Positions 22,801 through 33,513 of a stretch of DNA of 64,000 bases are shown piece after piece. The notes under the pieces are model-generated. The model saw only the letters and a program-made list of their open reading frames with translations, made no database searches and was not told where the DNA came from. This DNA is from Helianthus annuus. Its lineage: Eukaryota > Streptophyta > Magnoliopsida > Asterales > Asteraceae. Where the stretch lies: positions 81,018,601 to 81,082,600 of the forward strand of contig NC_035445.2 of assembly GCF_002127325.2 (NCBI RefSeq), in the 5' to 3' direction. The position numbers and the translations under genes were made by a program. Position 1 is the stretch's first letter. The number at the start of each line of letters is the position of its first letter.

Positions 22801-23120
22801 ACTGACGTATTTTCCCCAAAAAGATTAAATGCAGGTTCTACACGAAATAGGCTGGCCACTCCTTAGCATCGTTAGAGTCTCGCAAGCTTGGGATGCCACT
22901 ATCTGTTGAACAATATTTCTATTTTCATTTTGATCCCCTGTGGATTTATTTCGACTACTTGTGATACTTGGATATTACATTCGATGGTTGAAATATATCA
23001 ATCTTTATGCTTCCGCTGTGCATTTAAATATTGTGTGGTTTGACTATATTGTTGCCAACTACGTCACGGTAATCCCCCACCGGGCCCACCGGTGAAACAC
23101 GTGGAAATCGGGGTATGACA
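19813..23120 (+). repeat. 3' LTR of G2 (3308 bp)
   Basis: Starts TGTAACACCTCG and ends GGGGTATGACA, followed by the duplicated ccatt. Compared with the 5' LTR there are scattered substitutions and a ~24-bp deletion around 20397 that removes the degenerate first palindrome. The end has two extra bases (GGTATGACA against GGTGACA). Confidence 0.93.
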
Positions 23121-23201
23121 CCATTCGAGAAAGTTGGTGTTATTCAGTTTTTCCTTTTCAAGTATAGACTTGAGAACGAAAGACTTGTTTTCATTAGACA
23201 T
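23121..23201 (-). pseudogene. gag: Copia gag of K1, first 27 codons
   Basis: The minus strand starts MSNENKSFVLKSILEKEKLN and ends FLEW exactly at the G2 target duplication. The next codon (HCNLG...) is at 9502 on the far side of G2. This is the standard copia gag opening. The exact codon join shows the gag was uninterrupted before G2 arrived. Confidence 0.88.
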
Positions 23202-23593
23202 CTGTTACATAAGCAAAGAGATTTTAATTCGTATTTTGATGTATATTTCCTTATTTAATTAATAACCCATTACAATAATTAGAACAAGGAATGAGAATCT
23301 GGCTATGTCAGTAGTAAAGGCAGCTGTGGCATGCACTTTAGTAAGTGACTAGGCAGACTGACAACGAGTGTCAATTGTGAGAATTGCACAACTCTCGAAT
23401 ATGAGGCCGCTAAGACAACTCTTGTCTATGCATTGATACGTTTAGCCTTATCTATGCCGACTTTTTACTTTCGAGACAGCTAGAGCATGTGATGACAAAA
23501 GAAAATGTAATAGTCGTCCTAAAAGAGGTACTTGTGGAAGGGCCGGATATGTCAACGAAACCCTTGCACCTTGGAAGGATAAGCTAGGCATCA
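23202..23593. other. Unassigned 392 bp (would-be 5' side of K1)
   Basis: The copia 5' leader and LTR should lie here on the minus strand, but I see no tRNA-Met primer site and no TGTTATAAATA LTR start. The stretch holds no ORF and no recognisable repeat, so the K1 5' end is deleted or too decayed to see. Confidence 0.4.
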
Positions 23594-24309
23594 TATAACA
23601 ACCCTAAAATAAACCGACACCCTCGAAATATTTTTGACACCCTAAAAATATATTAAAATGTTCCAATATGTCTTAAAATATAACCAGTATGCGAAAACCG
23701 AGCCCAAAATACGTTCCAACATTAAAAAATAAATAAAAACAAAAATTACTGAGCTGTCGCGGGGCGCGACGCCCCTTGATCTTCTCCATCGCGGGCCGCC
23801 AAGGTCTGGCTACGAGGCACTCTTCAGAAGCCGCCACGTGTTGACACGTGGCGAAGCTATACCGGTGACACATCGACGCTAGGGCCTACGACCCCTACGT
23901 CGCGGGGCGCGACACCCTACCCTTGATCCCGTCGCGGGGCGCGACGACAAGCCAAAACAGCCCTATAAAGCTAGAGCTCGGGCCTTCAGTTTACGTCGCT
24001 CAATTCTTCGATCTTTCTCTCAATTTTCACATAGTAGGCACTATACTCGGGTATAATACCCCCTAAATAATGAATTTCTGCTCCGTTGTAAGTATCATAA
24101 CCCCTGGATACATATTAGATACTCTGCCCGATTGATCCAGGGTTCCGTAACAGCTGTCGTGGTTTTGCCCGACGTAGTCGTTGGAATGCCGTCTCGGGGA
24201 GGGTATTACTAATGTTAAAATGGGTTATTATACTAACACGTGTGCATTTGTGTAAATTATAGATAATTCTCAGGAAATCCTTACAGAAAACCTAAGACAA
24301 CAATGTGAG
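23594..24309 (+). repeat. A: left part of an older gypsy LTR, split by element B
   Basis: Begins TATAACAACCCTA (probably an altered TGTAACAACCC) and continues to gtgag, the target site of element B. Three copies of GTCGCG-GGG-CGCGAC (23756-23770, 23899-23913, 23931-23945) lie just upstream of TATAAAG (23964-23970). The LTR resumes at 63722 on the far side of B. No coding part of element A is in the window. Confidence 0.65.
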
Positions 24310-25048
24310 TGTTATGGGCCATTTTCTGAACATATATCCTCACTAATATTCTGCTTTTGATTGTTTATTTTTGACCAGGATACCGAATCAGGATATTGGT
24401 AACATCCTGATGCGATATCCTGGTAATGATTGATTTGACCATGTGCAGATTGAAGGGTGTAAGTCTCCAACGTTCAAGTGGACTTCTTCTCCTTGAGACT
24501 CGGGCAAAGCAGTTAGATAAGAGATGTTGAAGCCGGAAGATGTGGACTACAACGTTTATACGTGGAATATTCGCCGGATCCTGGAATTATAGGATAATTG
24601 GTTGCTTTCTTTTTACTATAAATAGATTGATCGGATCAGATTAAGTCACACACACTCTTTCGTACACTTTGCTCTCTAGCTACTAGCAATCACTACACAC
24701 AAACACTTGTACTCAGATTACATTGTAACACCTAGTTGATCCGCATCATATCCTGCACTGTATCCTGATATTTGAAGTAATAGAAGAACAAGGCAGCTGT
24801 GATTGTCAGCTCCCGAGGTTTTGTGCCGGCGATCTAGATTGATCAAAGGCTTTCCTCGTACATCCTGTGTCATCCTTTACATTTTTGCTCATTGTTTGAT
24901 CATAGATACAACTTTATATCCCGAGCCGTATCCTGAAACTGTTTTTGCAAATAACTTAACTGGCATATTTTCAACCCACATTTCCAGCACTCTACCTCAC
25001 TTAACTAATTTGATCACTTAATTGCTTTGGTAATTTTTAACCAAAACA
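24310..25048 (+). repeat. 5' LTR of B (739 bp)
   Basis: TGTTATGGGCC to ACCAAAACA, followed by the PBS. TATAAATAG at 24617-24625 is the likely promoter. A CCGAGG (24813-24818) and CCTCG (24854-24858) pair bounds a block shared with the LTRs of C, D and E. It differs from B's 3' LTR at well over a dozen positions, so B is old. The 72-codon ORF at 24803 is chance and occurs in both LTRs. Confidence 0.9.
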
Positions 25049-25051
25049 ATT

Positions 25052-25070
25052 TGGCGCCCACCGTGGGGCA
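25052..25070 (+). promoter_or_regulatory. Primer-binding site of B
   Basis: TGGCGCCCACCGTGGGGC begins 3 nt after the LTR. The leading TGG pairs with a tRNA CCA end; TGGCGCC suits the tRNA used by Tat/Athila lineages rather than initiator Met. The same sequence occurs in C, D and E. It contains its own inverted repeat CCCAC-C-GTGGG. Confidence 0.75.
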
Positions 25071-25152
25071 AGTGGTGCTATTTCTACTAAAAGCTTTTGC
25101 AAAGTTGCTACTTGGTTTTCTATTTTCAAAAGTTTTTGCTACACTACTTACA

Positions 25153-25655
25153 ATGGTCTCGAGATCAAACATGAGCTCTTCCACTGTGTCTGCTACAACC
25201 TCTGCAACATTTGGTTCGGTGCTTCCACCACCTCCTCCGAGATCTCAAGCCTCTTTCCAAGGAGCTGAAATTCATGTGGCCCGGGATGTTATTCCTGCTC
25301 GCAATATCCAGGGATCTGGTCCTGTTTTAGCTTCTAACGAGGAAATTCTAAATTTGTTTGGTAGTGTACAGGAACAGATGAGACAGCAGCAGGAAATTAA
25401 TCAGATGCTGATGCGAGAAATACAACTCTTGAAATCTGGCCCAAGTCGACCTGCTGAGGATACTGTCACTCCCTTGCAACCCAGGACCTTGAACTTCAGT
25501 TCTGCAGTCTATACTGAGGATAACCGAGGAAACATTGTGCCTAGCCATTCCTAGAATCATACTCCTGAGATACCCTCTTCAGTTAGAGTGTCAACTGTGA
25601 GGAGCTCAGGATATGCTTCAGGATATGGCCAGAATCCTCAGATCGGTAATGTATC

Positions 25656-25743
<88 letters not shown>

Positions 25744-27508
25744 CTTGCAACTAATGGTGTTGGATCTTTGCAGGATGCAGGTGTGACATCAGCATTATCT
25801 AGGGAGCTTCAGAAGCTAAAGGACATGATATCCAGTGTGCCTAGGGTGGTCCAGCCAATACCAGAAGTATCCCAGGACAGTCACAGGATATCCCGGTTTG
25901 CGCATCCTATTTGTGATGCTGAAATCCCAAAAAGATTTCAGACCCCCAACATGAAGCTCTATGATGGAACCACGGATCCTGAGGAGCATATCGCCCAGTA
26001 TAGGGAAAGGATGGAAATCAACCCTATCCCTCCGGATCTTAAGGAAGCATGCCTGTGCAAGGGTTTTGGTTCTACCTTAACAGGATCAGCCTTAAAATGG
26101 CTCTTAAACATTCCTCCTCACTCAATTACTTCAGTTGCTCATTTGGTTAATTTATTTAATAGTCAATTTTCTTGCAGTCGAAGTTTTGAGAAACTAACCA
26201 GTGATCTTTACAGGATAACTCAAGGACCCCATGAATCCTTGAGGGATTATGTGAATAAATTTAGTCGGGAATCCTTAGATATCCCGCACCTTGATGTTGC
26301 AACAGCTGTGCAGGCTTTCAAGATGGGGTTGCAAAAGGATTCTCAATTTTACCAGGATCTTGTAATGAATCCCTGCAGGAATCTGGACGAGGCTCGCAAC
26401 AGGGCTTTGAGATATATTCGGTTGGAGGATGATAAAAAGATGCAAAAGAGGATGAATTCATTTACAACCTACAAGTGAACCAACAGGAAATCAGAATCCA
26501 CATATAAGCCATATCGCTCTAAGCCATATGGAAGAAATGACAGCAAGAAAGTGAATGCTGTTGAAGACGAGGATCCTGAAGAATATCCTGAATTATCTGA
26601 ATACTGTTTTTCTATTAATATACCTGAACTGATGTATGCTATGCAGGGTTTAGGGGACAAAGCCAGATGGCCTAGGAAGAATCAACAAAAAACTAATTGG
26701 AAGGATAAGTCCAAATGGTGTGCCTTCCACGAGGATTTCGGACATGTCACTGAGGATTGCATTGCTCTAAGGAAAGAAATAAGCTACCTCCTGAGTAAGG
26801 GATATCTGAAGGATCTCCTAGGAAGAAAAAAAGAATAAAGCACAAGATCCTGAACGAGCAGCATCACCTCATGCAGACGCCAAAATAATTAACTTTATTT
26901 CCGAAGGATCCGACATTTGCGGGACTTCATATTCAGCGGCCAAGAGACATGCAAAGGAAGCTAAGGCAGAAAGAGGAGAAAAGCCGACCAGGATGACGAT
27001 CCTCACGGCTGACAAAGTGATCACTTTTGATAGTGATGACAGGGATACTGTTCAGGATCCTCATCATGATGCTCTGGTAATTACATTATATGTCGCTAAC
27101 CATTTTGTACGCAGGATACTGGTAGATAACGGCATCTCCGTCAACATAATTCAGCTGGAGACATTGAAGAGGATGAATGTATCCCCGATTGATATTACTT
27201 CGAAATCCACTGTGCTCGTCGGTTTCAGTGGAGAAGCCAGGAATACCGTAGGGGAGATAAAATTGCCTGTGCATGTTGAAGGGGTCAATTCAATGCAGCG
27301 CTTTTGTGTCATGGACTCCCTATCCTGCTATAATATTATATTAGGAAGGCCTTGGATCCATGATATGAAAGTTGTGTCGTCAACCTATCATCAATGCATC
27401 AAGATACCTACCCCTTGGGGAGTAGTAAAAGTGGAGAGTGACCAGCAGGAAGCAAAAGAGTGCTATTCTTCTTCGATGAAGTCCTCGACGAAGCCTAGTA
27501 CAGCATAG
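25153..27508 (+). pseudogene. gag-pro: B gag and protease
   Basis: The ATG at 25153 (MVSRSNMSSS) corresponds to the start used in D and E. Order: disordered N-terminus, a run of about 28 Asn, the capsid (RFQTPNMKLYDGTTDPEEHI, ALKWLLNIPPHSI), a zinc-knuckle-like WCAFHEDFGHVTEDC (Cys-His-His-Cys), then a retropepsin-like domain (RRILVDNGISVNII, IILGRPWIHDM). Lesions: in-frame TAG near 25552, TGA at 26476-26478 and a frameshift near 26825 in an A-run. It ends at TAG 27506-27508, which is in frame with pol. The protease motif DNGIS departs from the DGGSS of D and E. Confidence 0.88.
25657..25740 (+). repeat. (AAT)28 microsatellite coding for poly-Asn in B gag
   Basis: 84 bases of pure AAT repeat, in frame, encode about 28 consecutive Asn. 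C, D and E lack it and carry GSSFVPGSSQ-like repeats in the same gag region. It is a late slippage expansion. Confidence 0.95.
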
Positions 27509-29529
27509 AAATTAAAGATGCAGGCTCAGGATATTTTGGAGCCTTCCGAGCAGGATGTAAAGAAAGTTATCCTGGATCAGGATAATCCAGATATCTCGGT
27601 GCTCGTAGGAACCAATATCCCTCAGGATATTGAAAATGAATTGACTAACTTTTTTAAATGCAGGATGTCAACATTCGCATGGAAGCATGAGGATATGACA
27701 GGCATTTCCAAGGATATTATAACTCATAAACTCGGTATTGACAAATCATTTAAGCCGGTCCAACAAAAGAGAAGGAAATTTGCTCCGGAAAGAAATATGA
27801 TCATCCAAGAGGAAGTTGAAAGACTACTAAAATGCAAAATGATTAGGGAAGTAAAGTTTCCTAAATGGCTGGAAAATGTAGTTGTGGTGCAAAAGAAAAA
27901 CGGGAAATGGAGGGTGTGTGTGGATTACATAGACTTGAACAAAGCTTGCCCGAAAGACCCGTTTCCTCTACCTCATATTGATTCAATAGTGGATGCTACC
28001 GCTGGCCATGAGATGTTAACCTTCATGGATGCCTCTTCAGGATTTCAGCAGATCCAAATGGAACCCTCCGATCAGGAGGATACTGCTTTTATGACACCAA
28101 TAGGTATTTATTGCTATACTGCTATGCCTTTTGGTTTAGAAAATGCAGGTGCAACATATCAAAGGCTGGTGAACATGATGTTTAAAGACAAGCTGGGGGA
28201 CACCATGGAAGTATACATCGATGATATGGTAATAAAATCCAAGAAGGCCGAGGATCACCTCCAGGATATTAAGGGAGCATTTGATATCCTGGACCAGTAC
28301 AACATGAAATTGAACCCTGCTAAATGCCATTTTGGAGTGGGGACAGGAAAATTTTTAGGATACATGGTGACGAAAAGGGGGATAGAGGCAAGCCCGGAGC
28401 AGATTAAAGCCATCTTAGATATCAAGTCACCTTCAAATATGAAGGATGTTCAATGATTAACAGGGCGAGTAGCAGCATTAAACAGATTTATCTCGAGATC
28501 CTCGGAAAAATGCAAGGAATTTTATGATATCGTGAAGAAGAATAAGAAATTCGAATGGGGAGAGAAACATGAGACAACCTTGCAGGATTTAAAGCAGTAT
28601 CTCTCAACGGCACCTCTGTTAATGAAGCCTGAGGATGGTGAACCACTATCTCTATATCTTGCAGTATCAAGAAATGCAGTAAGTGCTGTCCTTGTAAAGG
28701 ATCATGAAGGTCAGCAGTATCCTGCTTATTATGTTAGTAAAAGTTTATTAGATGCTGAAACTAGATATTCTCATTTAGAGAAATTGATATTAGCCCTAGT
28801 TATCGCATCAACGAAACTCAGACACTATTTTAAAACACATAGGATTCATGATAAAACCAACTATCCTGTTAAAAACGTGCTTAGGAAACCCGAGATGTCA
28901 GGTAGGATGGCTAAATGGTCGGTGAAATTAAGTGCCTTTGATCTAGTATATGAACCTAGAAATGCCATAAAGTCTCAGGCTCTAGCTGACTTTGTGGCTG
29001 ATTTTAGCAGTGATATTCAAAGTGAAGTAGACCTAGAAGTACAACAGCTAGGAGAAAATCTAGAATCCTGGACATTATATACTGATGGTGCATCTAATGT
29101 AAGAGGTGTAGGTTTGGGTATACTACTAAAATCGCCACAGGGGGGCATATTACCCCAGGCTATTAGATGTGAGTTTCCTGCCACCAATAATGAAGCAGAA
29201 TATGAAGCTTTAATTGCAGGATTAGAATTGGCTAAAAGCATGAATATCAAGAGTTTGCGAGTATATGTTGATTCTTTGCTAATTACTAATCATTTTAATG
29301 GATCCTATGCAGTTAAAGGTGAGAAGTTAATCGAGTACCTCGAAATTCTTAAAAAATTAGCAGGATATTTCGATATTTTTACACTTGAACAGGTACCAAG
29401 AGAGGATAATGCTGAAGCTGATGCCTTGGCAAATCTGGGATCATCAGTCAGGATACCAGAAGGGACCCAAATACCAATATTGCATATCCTGTATCCTGCG
29501 ACGGATCCTCAGGATAAGGAAGTAGTAAG
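27509..29529 (+). pseudogene. pol: B reverse transcriptase and two RNase H domains, cut by C
   Basis: In frame after the TAG. RT: KWRVCVDYIDLNKACPKDPF, FMDASSGFQQIQM and catalytic VYIDDMVIKSKK. A TGA at 28454-28456 replaces Arg in VQRLTGR; the same frame then continues. The first RNase H is LYLAVSRNAVSAVLVK with YSHLEKLILALVIASTKLRH. The second, archaeal-type RNase H has LYTDGASN, NNEAEYEALIAGLELA, YVDSLLITNHF and EADALANLG. The frame ends at EVVS where element C's LTR begins, so integrase is absent from B. Dual RNase H is the hallmark of the Tat clade. Confidence 0.9.
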
Positions 29530-30247
29530 TGTTTTGGTCAAAAATCACACAAGGATAATGCGACCAAACTCTTTGTAAACGGGGAATGATGCTTGGTTTG
29601 ATGAACAAAGACAAGGATCACTATAATGAAAATTGCACAAGTGACACAAGGATTTATACGAGGAAAAAGCCCTTGATCAATGAATAATCTTCGGCATAAA
29701 AAACCTCGGGTGATGGAAACTACCGATCACCAAACTTCAATATAACAAACAATGTTTACAACTTCGGATGGTAACGAGCTAGGTACAAGGATCACTATAG
29801 TATCGTATGCTAAAGCGTGTGAGAAATGTGTTGTGTCTTCCGAATGTTCAAGAGTGCCATTTATACAAGTGTGTGTGGTTCTATTTTAGGCAAATCACCT
29901 AACTACTAGCTCGTTACCCCTTTAGAAATAGAAGTAAATTTAGCCTAAATAATCGCCCTTGAATTGTGCTGAGTTTCCATATTATCCATAACGTCCATCT
30001 TTGATTATGCATGTGCGAAATTAGCGTGACAGATTCCTTGTTTACGTTGCTAAGATCAGGTCCAACTCGTAATTCCCGCAAAACAACATTAAATTCAAAG
30101 AGAACAATCGTTAGTATGAGGATCCTTAGGATGATCCGTGATCCTGATCCTGGAGCTCTTCTGAGGATCACTATCTGCCAAAGAAACAAGGATCACTTGT
30201 TAGGATAACATGTAAGGATCATAGGTCATAAAAATCCAGCCCTAACA
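29530..30247 (-). repeat. 3' LTR of C (718 bp)
   Basis: Read on minus, TGTTAGGGCTGG (30247) to TTGACCAAAACA (29530). On its internal side lies the purine-rich TTTTGGGGGCAAT, so this is the 3' LTR. It differs from C's 5' LTR (60800-61518) at many sites, for example in the R/U5 area and around the TATA box. Confidence 0.9.
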
Positions 30248-30553
30248 ATTGCCCCCAAAATATAAGGAGTATTTATGTAATATAAACGAGTTATATTTTG
30301 CCGAATCTTATCTATAACTAACTCAACGGATATATAGCCGTTAAGAATGAACTATCCGTTGCGATCTGACGTCATGGAGATGACAGCCCTGCACAAATCA
30401 TCATTATAAATAGAAATAGGGATAGGATCGTTTGCATTTAAATTCAAGAACTCTTCCCTTTATAACCGCGATCAGAGGATTGAACAGGTATTCCCCTTCT
30501 CCTTCTCTCTTGCTTGCTCTGTTTTTCTTTCTCTTTCCATCCTTCTGTAAAAG
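30248..30553 (+). promoter_or_regulatory. Promoter region of the antisense gene in C
   Basis: Reading towards the antisense ORF: AACGG/CCGTT cores at about 30327, 30342 and 30356, a perfect TGACGTCA (30367-30374), then TATAAATAG at 30406-30414, about 140 bp before the ATG. The same order is kept in D and E. The first ~15 bp next to the LTR are the element's polypurine tract on the other strand. Confidence 0.65.
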
Positions 30554-32111
30554 ATGTTGCTCCGGAACTCTCCTAGCAAGGATCCCAAGAAGAACAGTCC
30601 CTTGAAGGGTCAAGGGATCATCAAGGATTCTCCCACTGAGAGGTGTTGTTTTACTGATCCTCAAATCGATAAAATCCGTCGTTGTTTCCCGGCGGAAACC
30701 CTTTTTAAGTCTTTTAGTCCTACCGCTTTGAGTGATCACATCTCAGAGACTTGGGTAGCTTTTCCGGTCACTCCTTTCATGATAGGATACTCATATCCTT
30801 TTCCTCAGTTTACCCAATCCTTTTTCTCCCTTACCGGCATCTGTTACATCCAGGCTATGCCGATGATCTGGAGGGTGTTATACACCCTTGAAAGGATCAT
30901 TGAACAAGAAGGGATTGACCTTGGCATGGCGGAGTTGGCTGAGATGTATGATCTCACACTTTTGGATCCCACCGATATTTGTTCAAGCGGAAAGCTGGAG
31001 AGGATCACCCTGTTTTCAAAGTTACCAAAAATGACCTGAACTGGAAGCGGCGGTTCTTTTTTGTAAGGAGAGATACCATCCCTAATGGGAAGGATTTGCC
31101 CAAGGAGTGGGCTACTCATGGTAGGATCCTAGAGGGATCACTGATATTCTCTTGTTTATTGTGCAGCTATATCCGTTTCACATCTGAAGTTGACACCTGC
31201 TGCAAAAGAGAGGCTCCTGGCCTTTAAGAAGCTTGATCCTGAAACAAGAACTTTCCAGGTTACCACCCAGGATTCTCAGGAGGTATCCTCTGCCTCTGTC
31301 ACAATGTCAAGTAAGTATCCTTATTTTAGGAGTATTTATATAATGAGAGTCAAATAATATTAAGATACTTATCTTGTTTTGGTTGTGTAGGTGCTGGAAA
31401 ATCCTCTAAGTCTGCTTCAAAGTTTGGCATCGATGATCTTACAAATGTCAAATCCTCAAGGAAGAAGACTCCTGCTGCTAGCCCAACTGCTTCAGCCCCT
31501 AAAGCACCTATTAGGGGTAAAGGAAAGAAGAGAAAGGCCTCTGAGGATTTACAAGGTCTGCCTCTGCTCCGCCAACAGTTTCTGGATTACTTCAACGAGG
31601 TAAGGATCACTGCCCCTGTTTGTGTATCCTGACAGTTTTGAGAATCACTTGTTTCTGATGTTATGCCTTATCTTCCTTGCAGAAATTTGCTGAGATAGAG
31701 ACGTATGTTGGCCACGTCGAGGATCAAGACCGCCAGATTGCTGACCTCCAACAAATGGGTGTGCTGAAGGATCTTAAGATAGCTGATCTTGAGAAGGAGC
31801 TCCGGGCCACCAAGGATGATGCTGCCAGGATGCTGATCAATTTTGACTATGAGAAGCATGAGATCACCCAGGATGCCAAGGTCTCTGCTGCAATAACCAT
31901 GTATAAGATCCAACTGCAGATGGCTATGGAGGCTCAGGATCCTGCCTTCGACAAGAGCACATGGGATGTAGAGGGTTGGAAGGCGAGGCTGGCAGAGTTG
32001 GAGGATGATGAAGAAGCTGAGGAGATCCCGATGCTTGAGGGTGGAGGCGCTGGCAAGGATCATGCTGGAGAGGCAAGTGGAGCCGGTGGTGATGGTGCAG
32101 CGAAGGATTGA
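30554..32111 (+). pseudogene. Antisense gene of C (four exons, frameshifted)
   Basis: Exons 30554-31120, 31167-31310, 31391-31599 and 31683-32111, all with GT-AG introns and the same joints as in D and E. Exon 1 has the putative gypsy-type transposon domain (PF04195-like): GYSYPFPQFTQSFFSLTG, QAMPMIWRVLYTLERI. Exon 3 is Lys/Ser-rich (RGKGKKRKA). Exon 4 is a coiled coil (DRQIADLQQMGVLKDLKIAD). Exon 1 is 567 nt against 568 in the intact copies; one base is lost near 30965, breaking the frame. It runs opposite to gag-pol. Confidence 0.8.
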
Positions 32112-33513
32112 GCTGCAGGATTGGGCAATGAAGGAAACTTGTAGACATAGCCGGAGCCCAATTTTTTGTTTGGTGGTTGTTGATGTTTTAAAACAATTAT
32201 GGTTTGTATTTGAACAATAGGTTTAGGGTTGAGGATCTTGGATCCTGTGAACAATAGGTAGGATTACATATGGTGGAGGGATCCTCTGTTTGGGGGATGA
32301 AGCCATTGTGATCCTGCCGCCTTTTAATTTCCTGCATGCTATGACCGCACAAACAATGGACACCCTTTGCCAACCCATGTGGACGGGCCACGTTTTGCTG
32401 GTAGAAACGTGGGTTGGCAATTTTGACAACTTTTTGAAAGGGTTAAATATTTAGTAAATAAAACTTTTAACTTTTGACTTATCCTGTGATGTTATCCTTT
32501 TAATTTCCAATTGTTTTGATATATATTTGTCTGAGTGAGAAAAGTTAAGCAAATTATGTTTAAGAAGTTTAGGATACGATCCAGGATCAAGTATCCTATA
32601 GTTGAAAACTTCCAAAAAGTAATTCATTTTAAGGATCATGGGTACAGTTGTCAAGGTCTAAGGGTTATTCAAATGAATAATGAATGAAATTAAAAAATAG
32701 TTAAGGATCATACCTGAGGATCCAAGTTAGGATCCTAACCTTTAATCAGGATAACCATAAGTAAAACTTTAATGGATAATAAGGATTAAGGATCCTTAAT
32801 TGTTTAACTTCGAAAACCTGAAAAATGGAATATAACTTGGGACTAAGCCAATATAAAAGGTAAGTTAGTAACTGGGGACAAGCCCAAAGGATAACTGGGG
32901 ACAAGCCCAAAGGATCACCGGGGACAAGCCCGAAGGATAACTGGGGACAAGTCCGAAGGATAACTGGGGACAAGCCCAAGGATCATATGTAAACTGGAGT
33001 ATGGCCCTCACTGGCGACTATCCAAACTTAGTGACATGAAAATGCCAAAACCTTAGCTAACGTGAAGACGTTAGAAACCTTAGGAACGGATGTATGGTAC
33101 GTCTGCCATTATACGTAGGATCCTAGGTATAGCCAGTACGATGAGGTTATCAGCCCCTAAAGCGAGTACTGGTCCCAAAGACGTGAACTATACCAGGATC
33201 ATCGTGCGCTACAGGCGAAAACTGGGGACAAGCCCAAGGATAACTGGGGACAAGCCCAAATAACTGGGGTTGAACCCAAGGATCTGAGTTGCTTCTGAAG
33301 ATTGTCGACATTATGCTAAGGATACCTGGACTTATCAGAACTCAAAATCTCGTGAGAGAAGGATGAAGGATACATGATCCTTATCCTTAAATAAGAAGAT
33401 ATGTAAATAAGAGTTCAAGCTTAGGACATTACCAGAGCAAGGATCATTGATGCTTCAGGGATCCTTGAAGGATACTTCCAATGTAAGGATCACTTATGCC
33501 AGAAGGATCCTGC
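32112..33513. other. Spacer of C: hairpin, 23-bp repeats, second stem
   Basis: No gene. From left: an 11-bp hairpin (TTGCCAACCCA 32367-32377 with TGGGTTGGCAA 32410-32420); five 23-bp tandem units (32870-32983; core CTGGGGACAAGCCC) with two stray units at about 33219-33257; and a two-part stem GGTATAG-CCAGTAC (33126-33139) with GTACTGG (33166-33172) and CTATACC (33188-33194). GATC words are very frequent. The equivalents are 52681-54092 in D and 38130-39553 in E. Confidence 0.75.

Larger units (their letters stand above)
9508..23120 (+). mobile_element. G2: complete Ty3/gypsy chromovirus (Tekay/Del-like), 13.6 kb
   Basis: Structure: LTR 9508-12839, PBS, upstream ORF, gag-pol 15207-19776, purine tract, LTR 19813-23120, with the 5-bp target duplication ccatt on both sides (9503-9507 and 23121-23125). 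The LTRs are 3332 and 3308 bp, very long for the family, and differ by substitutions and one ~24-bp indel near 20397. Gag-pol carries two nonsense codons and one frameshift, so the element is complete in structure but not autonomous. It is inserted in the gag of copia relic K1. Confidence 0.95.

Noticed and set aside
24803..25021. 72-codon ORF, repeated at 63471-63689
   Set aside because: It is inside the two LTRs of B, so the similarity is LTR duplication, not gene conservation.
32870..32983. CRISPR-like array
   Set aside because: The 23-bp units are directly adjacent without unique spacers, and the sequence is a plant retrotransposon.
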